Shown here: piece after piece, positions 41,508 through 50,354 of the stretch
Layout of the letters: every line of letters begins with the position of its first letter
Position numbering within the stretch: position 1 is the stretch's first letter
Source of the DNA: Paenibacillus silvae
GTDB lineage: Bacteria; Bacillota; Bacilli; Paenibacillales; Paenibacillaceae
Direction: 5' to 3'
Length of the DNA stretch: 64,000 nt
NCBI RefSeq assembly: GCF_014639235.1
Contig: NZ_BMFU01000003.1
Span: 62,001-126,000, forward strand
Translations under genes and position numbers: made by a program
Notes under the pieces: generated by a model
Seen by the model: the letters and a program-made list of their open reading frames with translations, nothing else
The model's database searches: none
What the model was told of the DNA's origin: nothing

Positions 41508-43049
41508 TTACAAATTCACATTTACTCGATTCGTGTAAGTTTTCCGTTTCTCAATCAGCTGGTTCAAGCCGTCCACATATGCACGTGCACTTGCTCCAAG
41601 AATATCGGTGCTCACACCGCGTCCTTGAACGGAGACCTGGTTTTGTGTCAATACAACATGAACTTCACCAAGCGCATCTTTGCCATGTGTGACCGATTTA
41701 ATGGAATAATCAGACAGCGTAACCTCTTCTCCGCTCACCTGATCAATCGCATTGTAGATCGCATCCACCGAACCATTACCTTCAGCCTGCTTCTCGACGG
41801 TTTCTCCATCCAGAGTTGCAATCCGCACCTTAGCCGTTGGTACCGATTCATCACCATATGTCACAAAAATCGATTCCAGTTTATACACCTCAGGTGCATC
41901 CTGCAGTTTCTCTTCGATTACAGCGAGCAGATCCTCATCCGTAACTTCCTTTTTCTTGTCTGCCAGATCTTTGAACTGTGCAAACGCCCGGTTAAGTGCT
42001 TCTTCATCCAGTTCATACCCAAGGTCGATCAAACGTTCACGGAATGCGTGACGGCCAGAGTGTTTACCAAGCACCAGCTTGCTCTCTTTCAGACCAATCG
42101 TTTCCGGTGTCATGATCTCATATGTCGTTTTTTCCTTCAGCATGCCGTCCTGGTGAATACCTGATTCATGTGCAAACGCGTTTGCTCCAACAATCGCTTT
42201 GTTGCCCGGAACAACCATGCCTGTTAGGCGGCTGACCAGACGGCTGGTGCGTGCAATTTCGGACAGTTGCAGCGTCGTTTTGGCCTGGAAAAACTCCTGG
42301 CGTGTCTCGAGTGCCATCGCAATCTCTTCAATCGCCGTATTGCCTGCGCGCTCCCCGATCCCGTTGATGGTACCTTCAATCTGATCAGCGCCATTCAGAA
42401 TCGCCGCAAGTGTATTCGCTGTTGCCATGCCGAGATCGTTGTGGCAGTGCGCACTCAGCTGTACTTTATCTATGTTGTGAACATTTTCTTTCAGATGTTT
42501 GAAAATATTGCCATACTCGTATGGGCTCAGATATCCGACTGTATCCGGAATATTGACGACAGAAGCACCCTCTTCGACCGCCATATTGACCATTTCGACG
42601 AGGAAATCATATTCTGTACGACCTGCATCCTCCAAAGAGAATTCAATCTTGGAAAATGTCTTCTTTGCATAACGGATCGCAGAGCGTGCCGTATCCAGCA
42701 CCTGACCTTTATCCATGCGCAGCTTATGCTGACGGTGAATGGGCGAGGTCGCCAGGAATACGTGAATACATGGGTCCTGTGCACCTTTAAGCGCTTCTTT
42801 GACCGCATCAATATCCTGCTCCCTGGAACGGGACAAACCAATCACTGTAACATTTTTAACCGCTTTCGCTACGGCGTTGACTGCAGCCAGGTCACCTGGA
42901 GATGCCGCCGGGAAACCTGCTTCCATCCGGTCAATGCCAAGCCGCTCCAGTTGATGGGCAATCTCCACCTTTTCACGAGTGTTCAGATTGACTCCCGGAG
43001 ATTGCTCTCCATCACGCAGCGTTGTATCAAAAACGTAAATTTTACGCAC
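41508..43049 (-). CDS. leuA: 2-Isopropylmalate synthase
   Basis: 513 residues from the second GTG (43049), eight bases after AGGAGG; the frame can also open at 43058. It condenses 2-ketoisovalerate with acetyl-CoA, the first step of leucine synthesis. Motifs: FDTTLRDGEQSPG at the N-terminus (DRE-TIM metal site), SAHCHNDLGMATANT near 200 (metal-binding HxH), and HSGRHAFRERL near 340. A C-terminal regulatory domain (about 390-513) gives leucine feedback control. It is the last gene of the T-box-controlled ilvB-ilvN-ilvC-leuA operon. Confidence 0.97.
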   Translation of the reverse strand: MRKIYVFDTTLRDGEQSPGVNLNTREKVEIAHQLERLGIDRMEAGFPAASPGDLAAVNAVAKAVKNVTVIGLSRSREQDIDAVKEALKGAQDPCIHVFLATSPIHRQHKLRMDKGQVLDTARSAIRYAKKTFSKIEFSLEDAGRTEYDFLVEMVNMAVEEGASVVNIPDTVGYLSPYEYGNIFKHLKENVHNIDKVQLSAHCHNDLGMATANTLAAILNGADQIEGTINGIGERAGNTAIEEIAMALETRQEFFQAKTTLQLSEIARTSRLVSRLTGMVVPGNKAIVGANAFAHESGIHQDGMLKEKTTYEIMTPETIGLKESKLVLGKHSGRHAFRERLIDLGYELDEEALNRAFAQFKDLADKKKEVTDEDLLAVIEEKLQDAPEVYKLESIFVTYGDESVPTAKVRIATLDGETVEKQAEGNGSVDAIYNAIDQVSGEEVTLSDYSIKSVTHGKDALGEVHVVLTQNQVSVQGRGVSTDILGASARAYVDGLNQLIEKRKTYTNRVNVNL

Positions 43050-43088
43050 GCCTCGCACCTCCTGCTTCGATATGTTTCCACAAACCAG

Positions 43089-43121
43089 AATAGCGGCTCA
43101 CGCATAAGCACGGCCGCTATT
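43089..43121 (-). other. Intercistronic hairpin between ilvC and leuA
   Basis: AATAGCGGC and GCCGCTATT form a perfect 9-bp stem. The short run of three T after it makes it a weak terminator at most; it may set the ratio of ilvC to leuA message or protect the ilvC 3' end. Confidence 0.6.
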
Positions 43122-43164
43122 TCCAGTTCACGCTGTAAGTTGCTTGTTCATTCAAAAGCCGTTA

Positions 43165-44157
43165 TTACTTCTTGATCCAGTGCATCATTTCACGCAATTG
43201 TCCGCCCACCACTTCGATCGGGTGTTCAGCTTCGTTGCGACGAGTAGCTGTCAGGAATGCACGACCGGATTGGTTCTCCAGAATGAAGTCACGTGCGAAT
43301 TTACCTTGTTGGATATCGGAAAGCACTTCTTTCATTGCTTTCTTCGTATCTTCTGTAACGACACGTGGTCCAGTTACATAGTCACCGTATTCCGCTGTGT
43401 TACTGATGGAATCACGCATGCTTGCAAGTCCACCTTCATACATCAGGTCAACGATCAGTTTCAATTCGTGCAGACACTCGAAGTATGCCATCTCAGGCGC
43501 ATAACCCGCTTCTGTCAACGTTTCGAATCCAGCTTTAACGAGGGCACTTACACCGCCGCACAGAACGGCTTGCTCACCGAACAAGTCTGTTTCTGTTTCT
43601 TCACGGAAGGAAGTTTCGATAACACCAGCACGTGTGCAGCCGATACCTTTAGCATAAGCCAGACCGATATCTTTTGCTTTACCTGTTGCATCTTGCTCGA
43701 TCGCAATCAGACCAGGAACACCAAATCCTTCCACGTAGGTACGACGTACCATGTGACCAGGGGACTTAGGAGCTACCAGCAATACATCGCTGTCTTTTGG
43801 AGCAACGATTTGACCGAAATGAACGTTGAAACCGTGAGAGAAGAGCAATGCAGCACCTTTTTTCAGGTTTGGTTCGATTTCGTTTTTGTATACAGAAGCT
43901 TGTGTTTCGTCTGGCAGCAAGATTTGAACTACATCTGCACGGCTAGTTGCTTCAGCCGGAGACAATACTTCGAATCCATCATTTTTCGCAGCATCAAAAG
44001 ATTTACCTTCACGAAGTCCGATGACTACGTTCAATCCGCTGTCACGCAGGTTTTGCGCCTGAGCATGACCTTGGCTACCATATCCGATCACCGCGATCGT
44101 TTTTCCTTTCAATACGCTAAGCTCTGCATCCTGTTCATAATAAGTAGTTACTGGCAT
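43165..44157 (-). CDS. ilvC: Ketol-acid reductoisomerase (class I, NADP+)
   Basis: 330 residues from the ATG at 44157 with AAAGGAGGA upstream; the open frame extends to 44331 but that part is the intergenic hairpin. It converts acetolactate to dihydroxyisovalerate (valine/leucine) and acetohydroxybutyrate (isoleucine). Rossmann motif IAVIGYGSQGHAQAQNLRDSG near 20; metal ligands in AYAKGIG-GCTRAGV, ETDLFGEQAVL and FECLHELKLIVDLM. The length is that of the short class I form. Confidence 0.97.
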   Translation of the reverse strand: MPVTTYYEQDAELSVLKGKTIAVIGYGSQGHAQAQNLRDSGLNVVIGLREGKSFDAAKNDGFEVLSPAEATSRADVVQILLPDETQASVYKNEIEPNLKKGAALLFSHGFNVHFGQIVAPKDSDVLLVAPKSPGHMVRRTYVEGFGVPGLIAIEQDATGKAKDIGLAYAKGIGCTRAGVIETSFREETETDLFGEQAVLCGGVSALVKAGFETLTEAGYAPEMAYFECLHELKLIVDLMYEGGLASMRDSISNTAEYGDYVTGPRVVTEDTKKAMKEVLSDIQQGKFARDFILENQSGRAFLTATRRNEAEHPIEVVGGQLREMMHWIKK

Positions 44158-44192
44158 GTTATAAGTCCTCCTTTGTATTGTAAAGAACCCTT

Positions 44193-44308
44193 CATTAATG
44201 AGCGGGTGTCTCAATGGACCTGTGATCCTGACCAAGCGGGTAGCCAGAACAGCCTCATCACTGCTGAAGCCGCGATGCCAGATCCGTTCAGACACCCGCC
44301 CGTTAATG
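44193..44308 (-). other. Long hairpin element between ilvN and ilvC
   Basis: Nineteen-base arms (CATTAATGAGCGGGTGTCT at 44193-44211 and its near-complement at 44290-44308, with one mismatch and one wobble) enclose about 78 nt. The enclosed part contains a smaller stem (AGCCTCA/TGAAGCC type). It lies wholly in the leader of ilvC. In B. subtilis the ilv-leu mRNA is cut upstream of ilvC, giving a stable ilvC transcript with a 5' structure; this element is placed to do the same. A miniature inverted-repeat insertion is an alternative. Confidence 0.6.
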
Positions 44309-44481
44309 CGGGGGTGTGGCTGTCTTTTCAAGCGTTACATCACTAAAATGTTACTTTACAGCAGATAGCGGACTGACATATGTTCAACAGATAGTCTTCT
44401 TGTTCAACTAACCGTGCACTTTCACAACGAGATCGTTGTGCGCGCATGTATGTCTCAGCCCGTCCTGAAACCATTATACCT

Positions 44482-44964
44482 CTATACGTTGCCACGTACC
44501 AATGCAGTAACGCCTGTACGAGACAATTCACGAATGCCATATGGCTTGAGCAATTCGATCATTGCATCAATTTTGTCCGTATCCCCAACCGCCTGAATCA
44601 TCAGACTTGTCGGCCCAACGTCAACAACCGATGCACGGAATGTTTCTACCACGCCCAGAATTTCGGGACGTTCGGATGGTTCTGCCTTCACCTTGATCAG
44701 CGCGAGTTCACGAGCAACCATCGGTTTCAGGCTAAAATCAACCACTTTGATGACATCAATGATCTTATACAGCTGCTTCTCAATCTGCTCCAATGTTTTG
44801 TCATCACCAATGGTAACAATGACCATCCGGGAAAGTCCAGGCTCTTCAGACTGTCCTACCGTAATGCTCTCAATATTATAGCCGCGACGACCAAACAATC
44901 CGGATACACGCTGGAGGACGCCTGGCTGGTCATTAACCAATATCGAAATTGTATGTCTTATCAT
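44482..44964 (-). CDS. ilvN: Acetolactate synthase small (regulatory) subunit
   Basis: 160 residues. An N-terminal ACT domain (HTISILVNDQPGVLQRVSGLFGRRGYNIESI, here quoted in part as NDQPGVLQRVSGLF) is followed by the ALS-ss C-terminal domain. It activates IlvB and confers valine feedback inhibition. Its ATG overlaps the ilvB stop by four bases, so the subunits are translationally coupled. Confidence 0.96.
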   Translation of the reverse strand: MIRHTISILVNDQPGVLQRVSGLFGRRGYNIESITVGQSEEPGLSRMVIVTIGDDKTLEQIEKQLYKIIDVIKVVDFSLKPMVARELALIKVKAEPSERPEILGVVETFRASVVDVGPTSLMIQAVGDTDKIDAMIELLKPYGIRELSRTGVTALVRGNV

Positions 44965-46712
44965 TCTTCGCCATCCCCCATCAGCATTTGATCGATTGTC
45001 GCTCCCTGTGGAACCATTGGATACACATTTTCATCTTTTCGTACCACGAATTCTACAACGACTGGTCCAGGTGTGTCCAAAGCTTCCTGCCAAGCCCGTT
45101 CAGCTTCTTCCTTGTTCGTTGCACGCAGTCCTTTAACACCATATGCCTCAGCCAGTTTTACGAAATCCGGGCTTCCTGCCAGGTCAATATGGCTGTAACG
45201 ATTTTCATAGATCAGTTCCTGCCACTGGCGTACCATACCAAGAACCTCATTGTTGATAATTACGATTTTAACCGGAATGTTGTTGATGGCACAGATGGCC
45301 AGCTCTTGCGAACACATCTGCATTCCACCGTCCCCGTTAATGGAGATAACCAGTCTGTCCGGATTCGCCATCTGGGCACCGATTGCTGAAGGGAATCCAA
45401 AGCCCATCGTTCCCAGACCACCCGACGTCACCCAAGAACGCGGTTGATTAAACTTGTAATATTGCGCTGCCCACATCTGATGCTGTCCTACATCCGTTGT
45501 AACAATGGCTTCACCTTTAGTGGTGTCGTTCAACAATTCAACCACCCATTGCGGTTTCAGCACCTCATCCGAATCCGTATAGGTATATGGCTTTTCCTGT
45601 TTCCACTGTTTGATCTGATCTCTCCAGGCATCTGCACGTTCAGCACGTCCAACTTCCTTATTTGCAATCTCCAGTACCGTTTTCACATCGCCTACAATCG
45701 GAATATCTGTCGCAATGTTTTTGCCGATCTCCGCAGGATCAATGTCGATATGAACAATTTTCGCATGTGGTGCGAATCCGTCCAGCTTACCCGTTACACG
45801 GTCATCGAATCGGGCACCGATGTTGATGAGCAAGTCGGATTGCTGAATGGCCATGTTCGATGTGTAGGTTCCATGCATTCCCGGCATTCCGGTCCAAAGC
45901 TCATGCCCGCTTGGGAAAGCGCCAAGTCCGAGAAGTGTTGTCGTGATGGGGATGCCTGTCTTCTCTACAAACTCGAAAAGCGCTTCGTGTCCACCGGAGT
46001 ATACTACTCCGCCGCCAGCAAGGATCATTGGACGTTCCGCTTCCTGGATCGCTTGTGCCAAACGGTCAACCTGCAGCTTGTTCGGTACCGTCCGTGGATT
46101 ATACCCTCTCAATATAACAGGTTCCGTGTGTGGTTCAAACAACGTTTTGTTTGCAGATACGTCTTTTGGAATGTCAATCAGTACCGGTCCTTTGCGGCCC
46201 GTGTTCGCAATGTGGAATGCTTCATGAATGATACCCGGCAGATCTTTAACATCCTTGACCAGGTAGCTGTGCTTGGTGATCGGCATTGTAATTCCCGTAA
46301 TGTCCGCTTCCTGGAAAGCATCCGAGCCAATCAGGCTGGAAACAACATTACCTGTTATAACCACCAAAGGAACAGAATCCATATAAGCAGTTGCAATACC
46401 GGTTACAAGGTTCGTTGCACCTGGACCGGAGGTAGCGATGCAGACACCAACCTTGCCGCTCGCACGCGCATAACCATCAGCTGCGTGAATCGCTCCTTGT
46501 TCGTGACGTGTAAGAACGTGTTTAAAATCTTCAAAGCCATACATCGCATCATAGATATACAACACGGCGCCGCCTGGATAACCAAATACACACTCAACAC
46601 CTTCAAGCAGCAAACTTCTCAGCAGAATCTCGGAGCCGCTAATGACCTCCGGCTTCATCCATTTTTCACGTAATTCATCTGTCGATCGTACTTCTGGAAT
46701 ATGAGCTCCCAT
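44961..46712 (-). CDS. ilvB: Acetolactate synthase large (catalytic) subunit
   Basis: 583 residues with an ATG behind GAGGAGGATGA. A ThDP-dependent enzyme that makes acetolactate from pyruvate in valine, leucine and isoleucine synthesis. The catalytic glutamate region is ECVFGYPGGAVL (near 40) with TRHEQGAIHAADGYAR (near 70). The ThDP/Mg motif is NGDGGMQMCSQELAICAINN (near 450). The FAD-binding middle domain has RFDDRVTGKLDGFAP. First gene of the ilv-leuA operon, controlled by a Leu T-box. Confidence 0.97.
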   Translation of the reverse strand: MGAHIPEVRSTDELREKWMKPEVISGSEILLRSLLLEGVECVFGYPGGAVLYIYDAMYGFEDFKHVLTRHEQGAIHAADGYARASGKVGVCIATSGPGATNLVTGIATAYMDSVPLVVITGNVVSSLIGSDAFQEADITGITMPITKHSYLVKDVKDLPGIIHEAFHIANTGRKGPVLIDIPKDVSANKTLFEPHTEPVILRGYNPRTVPNKLQVDRLAQAIQEAERPMILAGGGVVYSGGHEALFEFVEKTGIPITTTLLGLGAFPSGHELWTGMPGMHGTYTSNMAIQQSDLLINIGARFDDRVTGKLDGFAPHAKIVHIDIDPAEIGKNIATDIPIVGDVKTVLEIANKEVGRAERADAWRDQIKQWKQEKPYTYTDSDEVLKPQWVVELLNDTTKGEAIVTTDVGQHQMWAAQYYKFNQPRSWVTSGGLGTMGFGFPSAIGAQMANPDRLVISINGDGGMQMCSQELAICAINNIPVKIVIINNEVLGMVRQWQELIYENRYSHIDLAGSPDFVKLAEAYGVKGLRATNKEEAERAWQEALDTPGPVVVEFVVRKDENVYPMVPQGATIDQMLMGDGEE

Positions 46713-46760
46713 CAGTCATCCTCCTCTCGGAATTTACACCATTCTGACATTCAAAGTTAC

Positions 46761-47121
46761 AAAAAAAACCTTCCATCCCTGCAAACAAGTTCATGCTTGC
46801 GAGGGACGAAAGGTTATCGCTTCCGTGGTACCACCCAACTTTGTCCGAAATTTCGCAATAACGGACCTTACCAGGTATAACAAAACGATGTTCAAACGAA
46901 CACAGTCGTCTCCCATACCTGTTGTCTGTAACGCAGACTTACGATTTCCCCTAATACGCAAGGATTTGACGATCCAGTGCTTTTCAGGAAAACAGCTCCG
47001 AGGTGAGCTCGTATATAAGGGGTAATGGTGGTGGTTTCAGCAAATCCATCCACTCTCTGAGCAAAAGAGCCCTTAAAACTTCGTCCTCTTCATAGCCGAT
47101 GAAATATTCTCGTTAAATGTT
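46761..47121 (-). promoter_or_regulatory. T-box leader of the ilv-leuA operon (CUC, Leu specifier)
   Basis: The T-box GGGTGGTACCACGG reads on the minus strand at 46836-46823. It is followed by a terminator with arms AACCTTTCGTCCCTCGCAA and TTGCAGGGATGGAAGGTT and a T8 run ending at 46761. The probable specifier CUC (Leu) is at 47007-47005 in CTCACCTCGGAG, in the same context as the UUC of the pheS leader. Low charged tRNA-Leu should therefore turn on ilvB-ilvN-ilvC-leuA, as in the B. subtilis ilv-leu operon. Confidence 0.92.
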
Positions 47122-47127
47122 AGGAAC

Positions 47128-47157
47128 ATTATATGATTCCTCTAACCGATAAGTCAA
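47128..47157 (-). promoter_or_regulatory. Sigma-A promoter of the ilv-leuA operon
   Basis: TTGACT (47157-47152) and TATAAT (47133-47128) with 18 bp spacing on the minus strand. No convincing CodY box was found next to it. Confidence 0.8.
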
Positions 47158-47309
47158 TACCTGTTTTTGATAAAAATGTGCAGAGCTCTTTCCTGTTCAT
47201 ATTCCACTCCTAGATTGCCCCAACTTCCAAACTTCATACAGTCACCTTTTATCTCGCTTCAGGCATAGGATATACGGGCCGCACAACTGGTCCCGAAAGG
47301 AGGCTCCGT

Positions 47310-47762
47310 ATGATTATTCGTCAACGTTCATCCAAGCTGGATGATAGTGCAATTCTAAAGCTGATTGATACTCAACTTGTTCCTTTATCCCATATGAGTG
47401 AGAAAGAAATCAATAAAATTCGCAAAGAAATACCCCTGCGGATGAACAGGGGCATGACCTTTGTAATCTCGCCGGAGTCTAACAAAGCGGCTATAGCTTT
47501 CATCCATTTCCTCATGCATGGTGAATTGCTTTACGTGGACATGATGGCTGTTAGCACAAAAGAGCAGCGTAAACGATACGGCCAGACTTTACTTCAAAAA
47601 GCAGAACATTTTGCAGTCTCTCGTGGCTGCCGAAGATCCAAAGTCATGGTAGATGAGGGCAACACAAAAGGGTGTCAATTTTACCAGAAAAATGGATATC
47701 AAACCCTTAGATATATTGGAATGAGTCGATGTTATGAAATGGAAAAAGCACTATATTCCTAG
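47310..47762 (+). CDS. GNAT-family N-acetyltransferase
   Basis: 150 residues behind AAAGGAGG. The GNAT acetyl-CoA site appears as VSTKEQRKRYGQTLLQKAEHFA (quoted in part: QRKRYGQTLLQKA, near residue 92), followed by the typical NTKGCQFYQKNGYQ. The acceptor substrate is unknown. Its last four bases overlap the end of the convergent gene at 47759, and there is no terminator between them. Confidence 0.88.
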   Translation: MIIRQRSSKLDDSAILKLIDTQLVPLSHMSEKEINKIRKEIPLRMNRGMTFVISPESNKAAIAFIHFLMHGELLYVDMMAVSTKEQRKRYGQTLLQKAEHFAVSRGCRRSKVMVDEGNTKGCQFYQKNGYQTLRYIGMSRCYEMEKALYS

Positions 47763-48130
47763 AAAAAACCTGGCGGTCTTGGGCCGGGACCATAAGGCCC
47801 GTAACCTGGACCTGGGCCATATCCTTGGCCCGGACCATACCCTGCTCCGTATCCCTGACCGTACGGGCAAGGTTTTGGGCCTGGGCCGGGACCGTATCCG
47901 GGACCAGGACCATACGCATAAGGCAAGGTGGCGATCGCAAGCAGATCAAACAATACCAGCGGCAAAATGGCTTTGGTCCGCACTTTTTTTCCGCTAAAAC
48001 GCTTGAGCACCAGTTTATCGCCAGATACCTTTATGAGCTTTCCTGTAACCCGAGTACCGTCTTTTTTGATCGCAACAATGTTTTTGCCTATGAGTTTCAT
48101 CGCTTCAGTACGCGTAACATGTTTTTTCAT
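47759..48130 (-). CDS. Gly/Pro/Tyr-rich protein of unknown function
   Basis: 123 residues from the ATG at 48130 behind GGAGGAGGG. The N-terminal 50 residues (AMKLIGKNIVAIKKDGTRV, then GKLIKVSGDKLVLK) look like a small Sm- or SH3-like beta barrel. A hydrophobic segment follows (LPLVLFDLLAIATL, about 57-70). The last 50 residues are a low-complexity tail of GPGPGYGPGP and GYGPGQGYGPG repeats. Proteins of this build in spore formers are often surface or coat proteins, but I do not recognise the family. The repetitive tail overlaps the 3' end of the convergent GNAT gene. Confidence 0.75.
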   Translation of the reverse strand: MKKHVTRTEAMKLIGKNIVAIKKDGTRVTGKLIKVSGDKLVLKRFSGKKVRTKAILPLVLFDLLAIATLPYAYGPGPGYGPGPGPKPCPYGQGYGAGYGPGQGYGPGPGYGPYGPGPRPPGFF

Positions 48131-48233
48131 ACTATCCCTCCTCCTCGGATCATTCAAAACAGTGTATTCGTCCATAACCGAATTCGCTTGTTTCTTTGTC
48201 CCTACTGCAAAAGTTGGGTGCTTTTATGTATGC

Positions 48234-48262
48234 AAAAAAGGCCCGCAAGAGTGCGGACCTTT
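48234..48262 (-). terminator. Terminator of the nupNOPQ operon
   Basis: AAAGGTCCGCA and TGCGGGCCTTT (one G-T pair) with a CTCT loop, followed by T6 on the minus strand, 50 bp after nupQ. Confidence 0.9.
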
Positions 48263-48311
48263 ACTATGCTTATACTTTATTTTTATCACTAAAACCCAAT
48301 TTACGTGTCCG

Positions 48312-49274
48312 TTACCTCTTACCAGGATCATACGGTTCACCCAGTGCGGATGGAGCCGATGAACGCCCAACTGCAGCTACGAGAACGATAATGGTGAGCA
48401 GGTAAGGCAGCATGAAAATAATTTCCTGGGGAATACTTTGTGACCACTCAAACAGCTGCACATAGTTGCGGATTGCTTGAGAGAAGCCGAAGAATACTGC
48501 TGCCCCAAAAGCACCGATCGGATTCCATTTACCAAAGATCATGGCCGCAATGGCAATGTAACCTTGACCGGAAACCGTATTGTGTGAGAATGTGCCTGTC
48601 GTTGTCAGTGTAATTGCCGCTCCACCAATAGCTGCGAGCGCACCACTGATCATAACCCCTATATAACGGTAACGACGCACTTTAACACCCACTGTATCTG
48701 CCGCACTTGGGTGTTCACCAACAGAGCGCAGACGCAATCCAAACGGTGTTTTAAACAAAATGTAATAGGTCAGGAATACAAACAAAATCGCCAGGTAAGT
48801 TGTTGGGTACATATTTTTGAAAAATGCTTCTCCAAGCAAAGGAATATCTTGCAAGAAGGGCACACTGAATTTGTTGAAGCCCTGTACCAATGGCGAATCA
48901 CCTGAACCTTCAAACAGCAGTTTTACCAGATACAATGTACTTCCTGCTGCCAAAAAGTTAATGACAATACCGCTGATAATCTGATCCGCTTTGAACGTAA
49001 TCGATGCCACAGCATGGATCAGTGAAACAAGCACACCAAGAACAATGGCAAGCAATACACCCATCCAGGCCGACGTTGTACCATCCATACCTGCTTCTTG
49101 AGCGTAGTGAGCACCAATACCGGCCGCAAACGCACCAAACACCATAAAACCTTCAAGTCCGAGGTTGGTCACTCCGGATTTTTCCGAGAAAATCCCGCCG
49201 AGGGAAGCAAAAATCAATGCCGTAGCAAAGACAAGCGTCGTATTGATAATTTGCCCGATTGTCAACAAGTCCAT
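48312..49274 (-). CDS. nupQ: Nucleoside ABC transporter permease (NupQ/YufQ-like)
   Basis: 320 residues, eight or nine transmembrane segments, of the branched-chain-permease (BPD_transp_2) family. Motifs: KSGVTNLGLEGFMVFGAF near 35 and the ABC contact loop region TVGVKVRRYRYIGVMISGALA near 195. It is adjacent to NupP with no gap (stop and start one base apart). With NupN, NupO and NupP it makes the guanosine/nucleoside importer described in B. subtilis (yufNOPQ). Substrate identity is inferred from this gene order. Confidence 0.9.
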   Translation of the reverse strand: MDLLTIGQIINTTLVFATALIFASLGGIFSEKSGVTNLGLEGFMVFGAFAAGIGAHYAQEAGMDGTTSAWMGVLLAIVLGVLVSLIHAVASITFKADQIISGIVINFLAAGSTLYLVKLLFEGSGDSPLVQGFNKFSVPFLQDIPLLGEAFFKNMYPTTYLAILFVFLTYYILFKTPFGLRLRSVGEHPSAADTVGVKVRRYRYIGVMISGALAAIGGAAITLTTTGTFSHNTVSGQGYIAIAAMIFGKWNPIGAFGAAVFFGFSQAIRNYVQLFEWSQSIPQEIIFMLPYLLTIIVLVAAVGRSSAPSALGEPYDPGKR

Positions 49275-50354
49275 CTACAACACCTTCTCTTTCTTGCGCT
49301 TGGAATAGAACGGTTTAAGTACCCAGCGCACGATGCCTTGTGCAGCAATGAAGAAGATAATCGAACCGATGACAATCCGAATAATCTCAGGTGGTACATC
49401 CGCAGCAAAGCTCATACCTGCCGAACCGTATGTGAGCGTACCAAAGAGCAGCGCACCGAGCAGCACTCCAAACGGATGATTCAAGCCAATCAGGGCAACC
49501 GCAATACCGTCAAAACCAGTACCTGGGGAGCCTGACATTACCGTTTGATACTGGAATACTCCAAGTACCTGGAACGCCCCGCCAAGACCTGCGAGCATAC
49601 CGCTGATAAACATCGCTTTGACGATATTCCGATTGACATGCATCCCCGCATACTCCGCTGCATTCGGGTTATAACCTACAGCACGAATTTCAAAACCTTG
49701 TTTGGTTTTCCACATGTAAATATAAAAGAGCACGGCGATAACAAGTGCAATCAAAGTACCCAAGTGAACACGGGAATTGCCCATTAATTCAGAAAGCCAA
49801 TTCAAACTGATCGAGGCAGACTCGCTAATGTTTACGGAGCGATTCTCCCCCTGAAGCAGTAGAAACTGACGCACAATCAAATTAGCTAAATACAGTCCGA
49901 TCCAGTTCAGCATAATACTGCTGATGACTTCATTTACTCCGCGAGTCGCTTTCAAATAACCCGCAATCGCAGCCCAAAGCCCGCCAAATACCGCTCCCGC
50001 AATCAAAGCCAGCGGTGCGTGAATATAAATTGGCAAACCTGCAAATTTGACGCCGACAAAAGTAGCTGCTGTCATACCGACCAGAAACTGCCCTTCGCCC
50101 CCGATGTTAAACAATCCGGCGCGGGCAGCAAAAGCGAATGCCAGACCTGTCATAATGAGTGGAGTCATTTCCCGTACAGCTTCCCCGAAGTTGTACATAT
50201 CCCCGAATACCTTTGTAAACAATGCACCATATGCCTCTAGAGGGTTATAACCGCCCACCAGCATAACAATCCCACCGAGAACAAGCCCCATCAATATCGC
50301 CACAATCGGCAAAATAAATGAATCCCGGGTAAACCATTTTAACACTTTATTCAT
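49275..50354 (-). CDS. nupP: Nucleoside ABC transporter permease (NupP/YufP-like)
   Basis: 359 residues with about nine transmembrane segments; BPD_transp_2 family. Motifs: RAGLFNIGGEGQFLVGM near 82 and AVGYNPNAAEYAGMHVNRN near 225, the likely ATPase-contact loop. Its start overlaps the end of nupO by eight bases, so it is translationally coupled. It forms the membrane channel together with NupQ. Confidence 0.92.
   Translation of the reverse strand: MNKVLKWFTRDSFILPIVAILMGLVLGGIVMLVGGYNPLEAYGALFTKVFGDMYNFGEAVREMTPLIMTGLAFAFAARAGLFNIGGEGQFLVGMTAATFVGVKFAGLPIYIHAPLALIAGAVFGGLWAAIAGYLKATRGVNEVISSIMLNWIGLYLANLIVRQFLLLQGENRSVNISESASISLNWLSELMGNSRVHLGTLIALVIAVLFYIYMWKTKQGFEIRAVGYNPNAAEYAGMHVNRNIVKAMFISGMLAGLGGAFQVLGVFQYQTVMSGSPGTGFDGIAVALIGLNHPFGVLLGALLFGTLTYGSAGMSFAADVPPEIIRIVIGSIIFFIAAQGIVRWVLKPFYSKRKKEKVL

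Noticed and set aside
44193..44308. Annotating the element as the N-terminus of ilvC (frame open to 44331)
   Set aside because: ilvC has a strong binding site before ATG 44157 and family length from there; the upstream 58 codons are the hairpin.
43144..44346. A 400-codon plus-strand open frame opposite ilvC
   Set aside because: It lies over ilvC and its leader, is rich in Cys/Phe/His with no family resemblance, and lacks a ribosome binding site.
45444..46673. A 409-codon plus-strand open frame opposite ilvB
   Set aside because: Antisense shadow of ilvB; no binding site or domain.
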